NCBI RefSeq assembly: GCF_010211745.1
Contig: NZ_PDWQ01000003.1
Coordinates: forward strand, 1-64,000
DNA length: 64,000 nt
Direction of reading: 5' to 3'
From: Pseudoxanthomonas kalamensis DSM 18571
GTDB lineage: Bacteria > Pseudomonadota > Gammaproteobacteria > Xanthomonadales > Xanthomonadaceae
Made by a program: the position numbers and the translations under genes. Below, in pieces: positions 8,601 through 16,299 of this stretch (within the stretch, counting starts at the first letter, position 1; each line of letters begins with the position of its first letter). The notes beneath the pieces were generated by a model. That model was not told the DNA's origin. It searched no databases and was given only the letters and a program-made list of their open reading frames with translations.

Positions 8601-10568
8601 GTCTCCATCACCGACGAGCAAGTCGCCCTGCAAGCCGCCATCGACGCCGAGGCCGCAAGTCGCGTGTCTGGCGATGCGGCCGCAGAGGCGGCAGCAGCAG
8701 CGGCGCAGGCGCACTCCGAGGCGGTTGCCGCGCAGGTCGCGGACATTACCGGGGCGGATGACTGGAGCGGCAGCGAAACCTACCCAATCGGCGATCTGGT
8801 CAAGTACGGCAGCGGCCTGTACCGGGCGCTGACCGAAAACACCAACAAGCAGCCGGACACGAACCCATCGGATTGGCAATACATCGGCAACTACTCATCG
8901 CTTGGCGAGGCCACGGCCGCCGCTGTATCCATGTCCACGGTCAACGCCAGCGACATCGCCTCCGAGGCCGCGCAACTCGATGCTGTACAGGCGCGGATGC
9001 CTGGCGGATCGGAAGTGCTTGCTACCTCCGCCGAAGTGGCCAGCGAGGCAAGCGCACGCGCGGCAGCGGACAGTGCGCTGGCGTCCGACATATCCACGGT
9101 GTCCGCTTCGGCCGCAGCAAATGAAGCGGCGATCATTGCAGAGGAGTCAGCGCGTGTCAGCGAAACCGGGGCGCTTGCGACTGACATTACGACGCTACAG
9201 ACAACGGTAGGAGACCAGTCATCCAGCATCACGCAACTAGCCATGGTGCAGGCGGGGACGGCCGGCGTCGATTTACGCAACAGAAGCTTTGAAGATGATT
9301 CCGGGTGGCACTCATCAACCAGTGGTACAGGAGGCCTCCCCTCTGGGGTTACATATAATACTGCAGCGGCCAAATCTGGGGCACGGGTACTCAGATTCTC
9401 CGGCGTGTCAACTGTCGCGTACAACGCAGGCAGGACGAGCGTTCGGGTGGGCGAGAAGATCAGTCTTGGTATGTTCCCACGCAAAATCGGGTCTGCCCCT
9501 TCTGCTGGCGCTCGTATTAGGTTTGGGTGTAGAGGTTACGACCTAGACGGAAACTACGTGTCGGGGTCATCATCGGCCCCTGTAAATGTCCTCATGGATG
9601 ACAGGTCATTTGCATTCCAAGATGATCCGGACACGGGAATCTATACTGTGCCGGACGGCGTGTCAGAAATTGGCTATCACCTGCAAACTACAGACCTTGC
9701 ATCCGGAGCGATTGCCGTTGACGACGTGTTTGTAGAGCGGCTTTCGACGAGCGACGAACGTTCTCGCGCAATCGTCGGCATGTACCTTGATGTCAACGAC
9801 AAGATCGCCGGCTACCGCACGGAAAACGACGGTACTACGTCAGCGTTCGACATCCTCGCCGACGTGTTCCGCGTCACGGGTGGAAGCACCGAGGGCATGG
9901 AATGGCGTGATGGGTATCTGCGCGTCTACGGCTCCGGATATCAGCGCATCATCGGGTCAGACTTCGGCGTGTCCGGACAGGAGCTTGTCGATTATTTCGG
10001 CCCGAACGTTGGGGCGGCCAGTGCAAGCAAGGCTAATGCCGTCATGTGGATGGATAAATCTGGTGATGCCTATTGGGGAGGATCACTATCTGCCGGCGTA
10101 CTTTACAACTCCAACACTGCCAGCTTCATCGGCAATGGAACCGGAACGCTTGGGCCGTTCGGAACCAATGGTGGAAGCAAGTCAGTTGTAGTAAGCATGC
10201 AGGTAAATGCAAGTGGATGGCTTGCAGGGGACGTTGCATCGACCTATGACGGTCAATCCATATCCGCAACGGTGACAGTGGAGCGCAGCACGAACGGCGG
10301 ATCATCATGGACGAGCATTGGCTCGTTCGTCGTCAGCGGAAGCAAGAGCGCGACCTACGAAGCGTCCGAGAGCGCCACAAGCATCAGTTACGGCATGTCA
10401 GGGTCAACCACTATCACGGACACAAATGCGTCCACCAGCGATTTCATGTACCGCGCTGTTGTCAGCGGCGCATCCAATTACCCGATGACGCTGCGGGTAA
10501 ATCCTGCATCGGGGACTCCCACAACGCAGGGCACACAGCGCCTGACCATTGCATCCACAGAAGAGTAG
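5676..10568 (+). CDS. Fused tail assembly protein I - tip attachment protein J
   Basis: 1630-residue tip protein that contacts the host. Residues 1-80 are an I-like ubiquitin-fold part (PITLEGQRHMVAALEDGE), followed by a hydrophobic hairpin (about 87-125). Residues about 150-900 are the J body (YEPLPLLLGTTRITPDLASAP). An Ala-rich helix (about 985-1020) leads to residues 1027-1072, which fit a CBM5/12 chitin-binding-like domain: DDWSGSETYPIGDLVKY, then LYRALTENTNKQP and WQYIG. A second Ala-rich stalk follows, then a lower-GC beta domain (about 1195-1355), a DUF1983 segment (about 1359-1430) and a beta-rich tip. The ATG at 5676 matches the TGATG rule of this operon; the ATG at 5667 adds three residues. 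Confidence 0.9.
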   Translation: MSDPTSGAPIVLTPHPITLEGQRHMVAALEDGEKLGGFLRRVVPNWTDDAWEVRINGVIVPHEVLERVRPKDTALIEVRGIVKKQVLAIVAIAALAYFTMGAGATWAAGLGAVGSSLAYTVAFAAGSALINKVLMPKPSAPAAITADPVYSVGLANNTARPYEPLPLLLGTTRITPDLASAPYTWFEGDDQYLGMVLTPGVNVHSIGDIYNGDTLLSSYEGVTVYLSGFGGHPDQDIPLYSNADTVDGGELDREGTWVERTTPADTVRVQINIEYVLGDVTSKGKPYNNKETIAVEYRATGAPSWSPLTSRTVVNNNYKQTKRLTISSDLPAGQYDIRVHRLGLDTNARNSVADFSWNTMTSVQADDTDYTGIQRIGIKIKATGQLNGALNSIRMVANSIPVPVWDGLGWTTEQTSNPGAHLLAYARGLYDSNGRLLLGIGLSDSMIDIEGLKAFMVHCGSNGYTYDAYIKDQRNHLEMCDAIALAGFGQVSWAGGKFGAVWADSAQPLTGVVNMATMKKSSFQVDYTLANAADGIEYSYVDAATWETKTLRVEAPGVAIMQNPARISGEGITSEAHAAKMARYHLGQSLYQHKDISYSTDLEHLTYRRMSLLSLSHDMTQWGYGGRVMAASIDGSDIVTLTLDEPVPAPDSGTAYVGLRIPGEGAYRVFEVASFVGETDTLTLAEAWPGDAALPGDDADNPAHDTLWTYDFKATPGLRVRVVQIEPETGMTGGRIVVVPESAEFWEYVETGAYTPPSNTSLLQSRPELSDLIIDEFQTVQGDTVFTELQATFTVTGKMAYCTAHIAQQLDGEWTDLEKVAESRTGSIRFRIPSAGVYQVVIRPYDDNGIVGGVVSTTYTTEGADIAPPMFENFSVTALAGGVRKYTWSYDSEETVQPADLAGAEIRYLSGTHATPDWESMTPVGDDGYHTAAFEAVVPAAGTWTFACRARNTSGALGAAKVITTTLTGNLGEQLVSITDEQVALQAAIDAEAASRVSGDAAAEAAAAAAQAHSEAVAAQVADITGADDWSGSETYPIGDLVKYGSGLYRALTENTNKQPDTNPSDWQYIGNYSSLGEATAAAVSMSTVNASDIASEAAQLDAVQARMPGGSEVLATSAEVASEASARAAADSALASDISTVSASAAANEAAIIAEESARVSETGALATDITTLQTTVGDQSSSITQLAMVQAGTAGVDLRNRSFEDDSGWHSSTSGTGGLPSGVTYNTAAAKSGARVLRFSGVSTVAYNAGRTSVRVGEKISLGMFPRKIGSAPSAGARIRFGCRGYDLDGNYVSGSSSAPVNVLMDDRSFAFQDDPDTGIYTVPDGVSEIGYHLQTTDLASGAIAVDDVFVERLSTSDERSRAIVGMYLDVNDKIAGYRTENDGTTSAFDILADVFRVTGGSTEGMEWRDGYLRVYGSGYQRIIGSDFGVSGQELVDYFGPNVGAASASKANAVMWMDKSGDAYWGGSLSAGVLYNSNTASFIGNGTGTLGPFGTNGGSKSVVVSMQVNASGWLAGDVASTYDGQSISATVTVERSTNGGSSWTSIGSFVVSGSKSATYEASESATSISYGMSGSTTITDTNASTSDFMYRAVVSGASNYPMTLRVNPASGTPTTQGTQRLTIASTEE

Positions 10569-10579
10569 GGGTTAACGCC

Positions 10580-10708
10580 ATGAGCATTGAGTTGATCATT
10601 GGAATTGCTGTCGTCGCCGTCATTGCCTACGTCATCCTGCGCAAAAGGAAGCCGGGAGCCGGGGGCAGTACAGGGGGCCGTGGTCCCGGCAGCGACGCAG
10701 AAAAGTAG
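10580..10708 (+). CDS. Small single-span membrane protein
   Basis: A 42-residue open frame lies 11 nt after the tip-protein stop. It has one membrane span (IIGIAVVAVIAYVIL, residues about 6-20), an RKRK stop-transfer signal and a glycine-rich polar tail, so the C-terminus should face the cytoplasm. AGGGG lies upstream of its ATG. Being the last gene of the tail operon, it could be a lysogenic-conversion, superinfection-exclusion or holin-accessory protein; nothing in the sequence decides between these. Confidence 0.6.
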   Translation: MSIELIIGIAVVAVIAYVILRKRKPGAGGSTGGRGPGSDAEK

Positions 10709-10731
10709 GAAATCTCCTACGCGCGCAAGCG

Positions 10732-10755
10732 GCCCCGCTCAGGGATGGGCGGGGC
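10732..10755. terminator. GC-rich hairpin between convergent prophage genes
   Basis: A perfect 7-bp stem GCCCCGC/GCGGGGC with a 10-nt loop. It lies between the small membrane gene and the leftward hypothetical gene. There is no T-tract on either strand, so if it terminates transcription it does so inefficiently. Confidence 0.4.
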
Positions 10756-10763
10756 GCTGGCAG

Positions 10764-11075
10764 CTACTCCCCAAAGTAGGTAAACGCGATCTTCCCGTGC
10801 TTCTGGACGCGCGGCAGGGTCTTGTCGCCACGGTCGCCCCACAGGGTCACGCCGTCGGGGTGCCAGACGGCCCGCAGGCGGCACACGCCGGTTGACCAGC
10901 GTTCCACTACCGGGCGGCCCCGGTCGTCGCGTGTGCGCACGCAGCGGCGATCTGGCTGGCCGTTCCACTTGGCGAGCCGGCGGCGGTACTCGGCGGGGCT
11001 GATCGGGTACATGCCGGCAGGGTAGTCCGGCGCTGTCTCATCTCCTGAAAACGGCAGCAATCGGCTAGATTCCAT
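10764..11075 (-). CDS. Hypothetical protein at the prophage right end
   Basis: A 103-residue leftward frame, opposite to the tail operon, lies between the last tail gene and attR, a usual site for lysogenically expressed accessory genes. The product is basic and rich in Arg and Trp (YRRRLAKWNGQPDRRCVRTR, residues about 30-49), with no signal peptide or membrane span. I do not recognise a family. An internal ATG (11012) would give 82 residues beginning MYPISPAEYRRR. Codon usage is plausible but the strand is otherwise quiet, so it is only moderately supported. Confidence 0.5.
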   Translation of the reverse strand: MESSRLLPFSGDETAPDYPAGMYPISPAEYRRRLAKWNGQPDRRCVRTRDDRGRPVVERWSTGVCRLRAVWHPDGVTLWGDRGDKTLPRVQKHGKIAFTYFGE

Positions 11076-11148
11076 GCGGGTTTCACGGGCTCGCCTCCTG
11101 AAAACAAATTGCCATGTAACGCCCGCAATAGATGGATACGGTGACGAC

Positions 11149-11193
11149 CTTTTAATCCGCTGGTCGATGGTTCGAATCCATCACGGCCCACCA
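11149..11193 (+). other. attR: 3' half of tRNA-Lys(TTT) duplicated by prophage integration
   Basis: From the anticodon loop CTTTTAA (11149-11155) through the 3' stem TCCGC, variable loop, T-arm GATGG-TTCGAAT-CCATC (11166-11182), acceptor ACGGCCC and ACCA (to 11193), this is the 3' half of a tRNA-Lys. The 5' half is absent: no GGGCCGT acceptor strand or D-arm precedes it. That is the signature of a phage attachment site whose core covers the anticodon-loop-to-3'-end part of the tRNA. The intact tRNA-Lys and attL should be left of the window. Confidence 0.85.
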
Positions 11194-11233
11194 GTCCTTC
11201 CGCATCGCTGCCATGACGGTATCCCGTCTCAGA

Positions 11234-12679
11234 TCAAGTTGTTGCCAAACAACGACGGTCTGTAGGCGTATGCCGCCATGCCGACTCGTCCAGTACTGTG
11301 CATGCGAGGCTTACGGAGACGCCGTGGAGCGGGGAGTCGTCGATCTCGAGCCGAAACCCGTGCAGATTTACGACGGCCGCTACGATGGATAGTCCCATGC
11401 CGTAGCCCTTGGTATAGGTGTGATCGCTCCCTCGGTGGAATCGTTGCAATACCAATTTTCGTTCCTGTTTGGGGATGCCAGAGCCTGAATCGTGTACTTC
11501 GAAGCGCAGGGTATTGCCTTTTAGTCTCAGGTGAAGCTGTATCGTTCCGCCCTCGGGGGTAAACTTCAACGCATTGTCAGTGATATTTCCCAAAGCTTCG
11601 AACAATAGTTCACGATCCCCTAGGATGTGGATGGATTCGCATCCTGGCTCGATGTCGAGTGTCAGGTGCTGTTGCCTATCTTCGGCAGCGGGAGCATAGA
11701 ATTCAAATATTTCCCGAAAGAGCGATGGTGCATTTATTTTTGCAAATTGTGATCGCTTGCCTTGCGTCTCCAATTCGGAAATCCGAAGCAAGGCGCGAAA
11801 ACGCGAGAGTATGGAATCAACATCGTCTAGGACTTGATCCAATGGGGCAGTTTTCGATGTGTCGGTTCCCGCTTGTTGCCGAATCCTGTACAGATGAGCC
11901 CGAAGTCGGGTGAAGGGCGTCCTGAGATCGTGCGCGATGCAATCGGATACGCTCTTCACCTCGGCCATTAGGTGCTCGATGTGATTAAGCGTTGTGTTGA
12001 CAATTCCGCAAAGCATGTCCAATTCATCCCGATTATTGGTGATGGGCAGTCTTTGCTTTAAGTCGCCGGAAACTATTTTCTGGCAACGTTCGTCTATTTC
12101 CTTGATGCGTTGGATTGGCTTATATCTAAGATAATACCATCCGAGAAATCCGAGTGCGGACATGGGCAGGGATCCCCAGGCGATTGCACTGAGAACGATA
12201 TGGGATATGTCGCTGAGAGAACTGTTTCGATTGTCGCGCGCAAGGACCAACAGGCGCCCATCAGCGAGCTTGATGGCCAGCGCATGGCAATGATCGATGG
12301 TCGTCTCGTTTGGCAGCGTTGATATGCAGCGGACTACATGAACCTGCCCGTCTGCAGGGAGACCATTGGGTATTGCTTTCAGTCGACCGGCAATGGGCTG
12401 CCCGTCTGAATCAAAAAGCCCGTAGTGATTCAGGCTTCTTGCATCCAGCCTGTAATGCTCATCAAGCGATGTATCCAATTCTTCGATGGGAATATGCAGG
12501 AATATTTGTGCGCGCTGCTGCGTGGTTTCTCTTGCCAGGCCATCCAGGTATACGTGTACTCTCCAGTAGACGAGTAGCGCGGCCATGCATCCCCATAAAA
12601 AAATGATGAGGGAGTAAACTCCAAGCAGGTAGCTGGAAGATGATCTCCATTTGCTGTCAGTGGGATTCAGTGAGGACAT
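11234..12679 (-). CDS. Sensor histidine kinase
   Basis: 481-residue membrane kinase partnered with the response regulator upstream. Spans at about residues 17-42 and 156-186 bracket a periplasmic sensor of about 110 residues with two Cys. A HAMP region (about 187-240) leads to the H-box SDCIAHDLRTPFTR (His about 250), the N-box GNITDNALKF (Asn about 369), G1 DSGSGIP and G2 GYGMGLSIV, so it should be active. The chosen ATG at 12679 overlaps the regulator by 23 nt; a start at 12730 would add 17 residues inside the regulator gene. GC is clearly lower than in genes beyond 20 kb. The signal sensed is unknown; the adjacent TonB receptor and peptidase suggest a peptide or nutrient. Confidence 0.88.
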   Translation of the reverse strand: MSSLNPTDSKWRSSSSYLLGVYSLIIFLWGCMAALLVYWRVHVYLDGLARETTQQRAQIFLHIPIEELDTSLDEHYRLDARSLNHYGLFDSDGQPIAGRLKAIPNGLPADGQVHVVRCISTLPNETTIDHCHALAIKLADGRLLVLARDNRNSSLSDISHIVLSAIAWGSLPMSALGFLGWYYLRYKPIQRIKEIDERCQKIVSGDLKQRLPITNNRDELDMLCGIVNTTLNHIEHLMAEVKSVSDCIAHDLRTPFTRLRAHLYRIRQQAGTDTSKTAPLDQVLDDVDSILSRFRALLRISELETQGKRSQFAKINAPSLFREIFEFYAPAAEDRQQHLTLDIEPGCESIHILGDRELLFEALGNITDNALKFTPEGGTIQLHLRLKGNTLRFEVHDSGSGIPKQERKLVLQRFHRGSDHTYTKGYGMGLSIVAAVVNLHGFRLEIDDSPLHGVSVSLACTVLDESAWRHTPTDRRCLATT

Positions 12680-13340
12680 ATCCGGTCCCGCGCATTGTGT
12701 GAATAAGAGGAGGTTTCCCGGGAATGTCAAGCTTGCGTCTCAGACGGGCAATATGCACGTCGATCAAGTTGGTTCCAGGATCGAAATGGTAACCCCACAC
12801 TCCTTCGAATATCATCATTCGAGTCATGGTCTGACCTGAGTTTTTCATCATGAACTTCAGGAGCTTGAACTCGGTAGGGAGCAGTTTTAGTTCATGACTT
12901 CCTCTGCGAGCGGTGCGTGATAGAAGATCGAGCTCTAGGTCGCCAAGTCGAATTGTCCTGCCAGGATGGATGAAGGATTGTTGTCGTCTGGCCAATGCCT
13001 CGACACGTGCCACCATTTCGTCTGACGCGAATGGCTTAGTCAGATAGTCGTCGCCACCTGCGCGCAGCCCGCGTACACGTTCGTCTATGTCGGATAAAGC
13101 ACTTATCATCAAGATGGGAGTGCAAACTCCTCGCTCGCGAAGCGCGGCAGCCAGAGTAAGCCCATCCATTCCGGGCAACATGCGGTCGAGGGTGATGACG
13201 TCGTAGAGGCCACTGGATGCGTGTTCAAGCCCACTCAATCCATCACTGGCCCAGTATGTATCATGGCCATGACACCGCAATTCAGTTGCGATTTCCTGGG
13301 CGGTGACGAGGTCATCCTCGATGATCAGAACGTTTGGCAT
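12657..13340 (-). CDS. OmpR-family response regulator
   Basis: 227-residue regulator with a receiver domain (acidic pair Asp9/Asp10 region, phosphoacceptor Asp52 in DVITLDRMLPGMDG, Lys102 in DDYLTKPFAS). A winged-helix DNA-binding domain follows, at about residues 125-225, with LLPTEFKLL, NLIDVHIARLRRKLD and HTMRGTGYVL. The start is taken at MPNVLIIEDD; a GTG 24 nt upstream is possible. It is co-oriented and overlapping with the kinase. It lies 470 nt downstream of the TonB receptor gene, so it may have its own promoter in 13341-13810 and probably regulates that receptor-peptidase unit (inference). Confidence 0.9.
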   Translation of the reverse strand: MPNVLIIEDDLVTAQEIATELRCHGHDTYWASDGLSGLEHASSGLYDVITLDRMLPGMDGLTLAAALRERGVCTPILMISALSDIDERVRGLRAGGDDYLTKPFASDEMVARVEALARRQQSFIHPGRTIRLGDLELDLLSRTARRGSHELKLLPTEFKLLKFMMKNSGQTMTRMMIFEGVWGYHFDPGTNLIDVHIARLRRKLDIPGKPPLIHTMRGTGYVLTESH

Positions 13341-13600
13341 GCAGGAGAAATGTCCTACGTACACTCCTGTCCTTCATGTTGATGGGCAGGCCAATATGAT
13401 GCAAGTGGGTATTGTTTCAGGCGTTACCAAGAAGTCAATAGAGTAGGGCTAGGGCAGGATCGCTATCAAGCTCAAATGGAGGCATGAATGCGTTTGATAA
13501 TGCTGGATCATATGTGTAAAGCCTGACTGGACGCCGACAATCCCATGCCAGATTGAAAGCGCCTCCACGCGAAACTCCGGATGTGAGTGATTCTTTGGTG

Positions 13601-13633
13601 GCCTGGAGTGCAAGCTGGGCCTGCACTCCAGGC
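13601..13633. repeat. Perfect 12-bp inverted repeat in the 13341-13810 intergenic gap
   Basis: GCCTGGAGTGCA (13601-13612) and TGCACTCCAGGC (13622-13633) pair perfectly around a 9-nt loop. It lies about 180 nt past the stop of the TonB receptor gene on its strand. It lacks a T-run, so it may be a weak terminator, an mRNA-stabilising 3' hairpin or an operator. I see no convincing gene in the rest of 13341-13810; the short open frames there have no coding pattern. Confidence 0.6.
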
Positions 13634-13810
13634 AAGGCTGCGTGTCTGACTCAAAATTCGATGGGCTGGTGCAATCTTTGCATGGGCATTTATTTGAATC
13701 TCGTTGGAGGTTACATCTGCGAAATCATCCAAGCGGAGAGGTGAATGATCACGAAGGAGCAAATATGATCAGTGCAGCCTCACATCAAAGTAGTGCTGAA
13801 TTCATTCTGA

Positions 13811-16204
13811 TCAACGGAAATTCATGCGCAAGGTGACGCCGACAGTGCGCGGGCGCAGGGTCATGACTTCATCCGGGTCGGCGGTAGTGCTGGAACTGGT
13901 GATGATGCCCGCCTTGTCCAACAGGTTGTTCACATACAGGTACAGCGACCAACTGCCGGAGGACTCGATGCCTGTGCGCAAATTCACGGTCGTGTAGTCT
14001 CCCACCACGTCATTGTTCGGGTCCGCCGGATCGAAATAGGTATAGCTTTTCCCTACGAAAGCCAAGTCAAAGCGCGCCATGCCATAGTAGCCGCTATCGG
14101 CAATCGGCCAGTTGTAGCTGACACCTGCTGCGCCGGAGAATTCAGGCACGTATTGCAAACGGTCGCCAGCATGGCCGGTGGTGGTGGTTTCCTGCATCTG
14201 TGGGTTGAATTGGTCCTCGACCAGCTTCGCGTCGAGATAGGTCGCCATTGCATTGATGGTCAGTCCCGGAATTGGACGTACCAAGCCTTCCAGTTCTAGG
14301 CCCCGGATACGGGCGGCGCCAGCATTGCCGATGTAGCCGAATGCCGAGCCGCCACTGCCGCTGACGCCATATCGACCAGATACCTGCATATTGTCCCAGT
14401 CGATCTGATAGAGCGAGACATTGACCTGTGCGCGGTTATCCCAGAATTCGGTCTTGACCCCGGTCTCGTAGTTCCATACTTCATCCGGTTGGTAGGCTTC
14501 CAGTTCCTTCGGCAAACCTGGGACATTGTTGATTCCACCAGGGCGGAAGCCACTACCTGCGGTGACATAGCCCATGATTTCCGGTGTGAATTTGTAGCTT
14601 GCATTGAACTTGTGCAGGAAGCCACTGGCACTGGCATCCACCTCGGTGTAGTCGCCCGCGTAGGATGCGGTAATATAGTTCGACAGCCATACTTGGCCAT
14701 AGACCATCTTGTCGTAGTCGTAGCGCCTGATGCCATAAGTCAGGTCCAGCTTGTCGGTTGCGCTCCAGGTGGCTTCACCGAAAAACGCTGTCTGAGTCAG
14801 GTCGGTGCCCACGTGGCGCCATGCAGACAGGTCATAGGCAAATGTTTCATTGGTGTAGGGCACTGAAGTGTAGCCACTCACGCTCTTTCCCGTGACTGGA
14901 TTTCCAAGGGCCACAGTGCTTTCCACATTATCGTTCCGGATCTCGTGGTAGATACCAACTGTCCACGCCAGCTTGTCATTGAATGACAGTCCGCTCAGAC
15001 GGGATTCGTAGTTGCGTGATCTCAGCGTCATTGGCTGGCGCAAGGTGCTCGGCAGGCGGCTATCGGCATAGGCGGTGTACTCGGTCATATAGCTCGAGCC
15101 GGCCGCACAGTCATCGACAGTTATATTCGCCCCGAATTCACGATTGTGATAATTCATGCAGCGCGTTGCATTGGTGCGCAGGCCGCGCAAGGTGGAGGTA
15201 TAATCGCCGTTGCGCAGGAGCTCCCATTTGTAATACGACGCTGCAGTTGTCCATTCGGCAAAACCTAGATCCCACTTGAGGGTGGCATTGAACAGGTTCA
15301 TGTCATCAAAGGTTGTTTCCTCCATTTCATTGTCTGAATTGTATTCCCCATCGCCGAGTTTCCAGCTATTTCCGCCAAGTTGCTCGGTACGCTGGTAGAT
15401 GGTGGATACATCCAGGGTGATGGCTTCGCTCGGGGTAAGCCGAAGCATGAAACGACCGCCCTTGCTGTTCAAATCATTGACGTCCTCTTTGCCCATCCCG
15501 TTGTACAGGACTGTGTTGTCGATGTAGCCAGCGCGCTCTGACTTGTACACCACGGCACGTGCTGCAAAAATATCTTCTTTCAAGGGGACATTGACCATGG
15601 CCTTGGCCTGGATACTCGGATCGCCGGCATCCTTGGTTTTAGAAAAATCCAAGTCGAATGCGCCTTCGTACGCGGTGGAGTCAGGCTTGTTGTAGATCAT
15701 GCGAATGGTGCCACCCATCGAGCCTGATCCGTACAAAGTTCCTTGAGGTCCGCGCAACACCTCTACTTGCTGCACATCGAACAGATCCATGTCTGCCACT
15801 GTGCCACTGGCATCTTGTGAAGTTCCCGCAGGACCGGATAGTGGCGTTTCATCATAATAGACGCCAACAGTCGGTTCGCCGGTGGCGCGAATACCACGCA
15901 CCGTGACACGCCGTGAGCTTGGCGAGTCCCCCTGAATCTGAAGGCTTGGCACTGTGCGGAAATAATCTTGGAAGCTTACTGCACCCATCTGTTTGATGGT
16001 TTCGCCATCGACCGCGCTTATTGCCAGAGGGGTTTCCTGCAGGTTGGTTGTGCGCTTCAGTGCTGTAACACTGATAGTGTCCAGAGTGGCAGCTTCACTG
16101 GCTCTGCTCTCTGTTTGCTGTTCTTGAGCAAAGGCATTCCCTGCAGACATGGCCAAAAGGATGAGTCCGATCGAGCGGGAAAGGCTGGAGTTGCGAACTT
16201 TCAT
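13811..16204 (-). CDS. TonB-dependent outer-membrane receptor
   Basis: 797-residue receptor. Residues 1-26 are a signal peptide (ending NAFA|Q) and residues about 41-48 (DTISVTAL) a TonB box. The plug domain (about 55-170) contains VTVRGIRATGEPTVG and VEVLRGPQGTLYGSGSMGGT, and a 22-strand barrel ends VGVTLRMNFR. A good SD (AGAGGA) precedes the ATG. It lies 95 nt downstream of the M14 peptidase gene and is co-oriented, so the two are probably one operon. The substrate cannot be read from sequence; the neighbour suggests peptides. The lower GC and more A/T third positions than the core genes point to transfer. Confidence 0.92.
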   Translation of the reverse strand: MKVRNSSLSRSIGLILLAMSAGNAFAQEQQTESRASEAATLDTISVTALKRTTNLQETPLAISAVDGETIKQMGAVSFQDYFRTVPSLQIQGDSPSSRRVTVRGIRATGEPTVGVYYDETPLSGPAGTSQDASGTVADMDLFDVQQVEVLRGPQGTLYGSGSMGGTIRMIYNKPDSTAYEGAFDLDFSKTKDAGDPSIQAKAMVNVPLKEDIFAARAVVYKSERAGYIDNTVLYNGMGKEDVNDLNSKGGRFMLRLTPSEAITLDVSTIYQRTEQLGGNSWKLGDGEYNSDNEMEETTFDDMNLFNATLKWDLGFAEWTTAASYYKWELLRNGDYTSTLRGLRTNATRCMNYHNREFGANITVDDCAAGSSYMTEYTAYADSRLPSTLRQPMTLRSRNYESRLSGLSFNDKLAWTVGIYHEIRNDNVESTVALGNPVTGKSVSGYTSVPYTNETFAYDLSAWRHVGTDLTQTAFFGEATWSATDKLDLTYGIRRYDYDKMVYGQVWLSNYITASYAGDYTEVDASASGFLHKFNASYKFTPEIMGYVTAGSGFRPGGINNVPGLPKELEAYQPDEVWNYETGVKTEFWDNRAQVNVSLYQIDWDNMQVSGRYGVSGSGGSAFGYIGNAGAARIRGLELEGLVRPIPGLTINAMATYLDAKLVEDQFNPQMQETTTTGHAGDRLQYVPEFSGAAGVSYNWPIADSGYYGMARFDLAFVGKSYTYFDPADPNNDVVGDYTTVNLRTGIESSGSWSLYLYVNNLLDKAGIITSSSTTADPDEVMTLRPRTVGVTLRMNFR

Positions 16205-16299
16205 CTGGAAATCCTCTAAATTGGGTCAAAGCCCCCCTGCAAGCGGCATCCGGAGATGCCGCCATATGACTATTGGGGAAATCGGGGTAAGAGTCGGAA

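Noticed and set aside
1-10708. Domesticated F-type tailocin instead of a prophage end
   Set aside because: A tRNA-derived attR directly after the tail module points to an integrated phage; the head genes cannot be judged because they are outside the window.
10907-11191. Leftward frame beginning MGRDGFEPSTSGLK
   Set aside because: It is the antisense translation of the tRNA-Lys remnant, a well-known annotation artefact.
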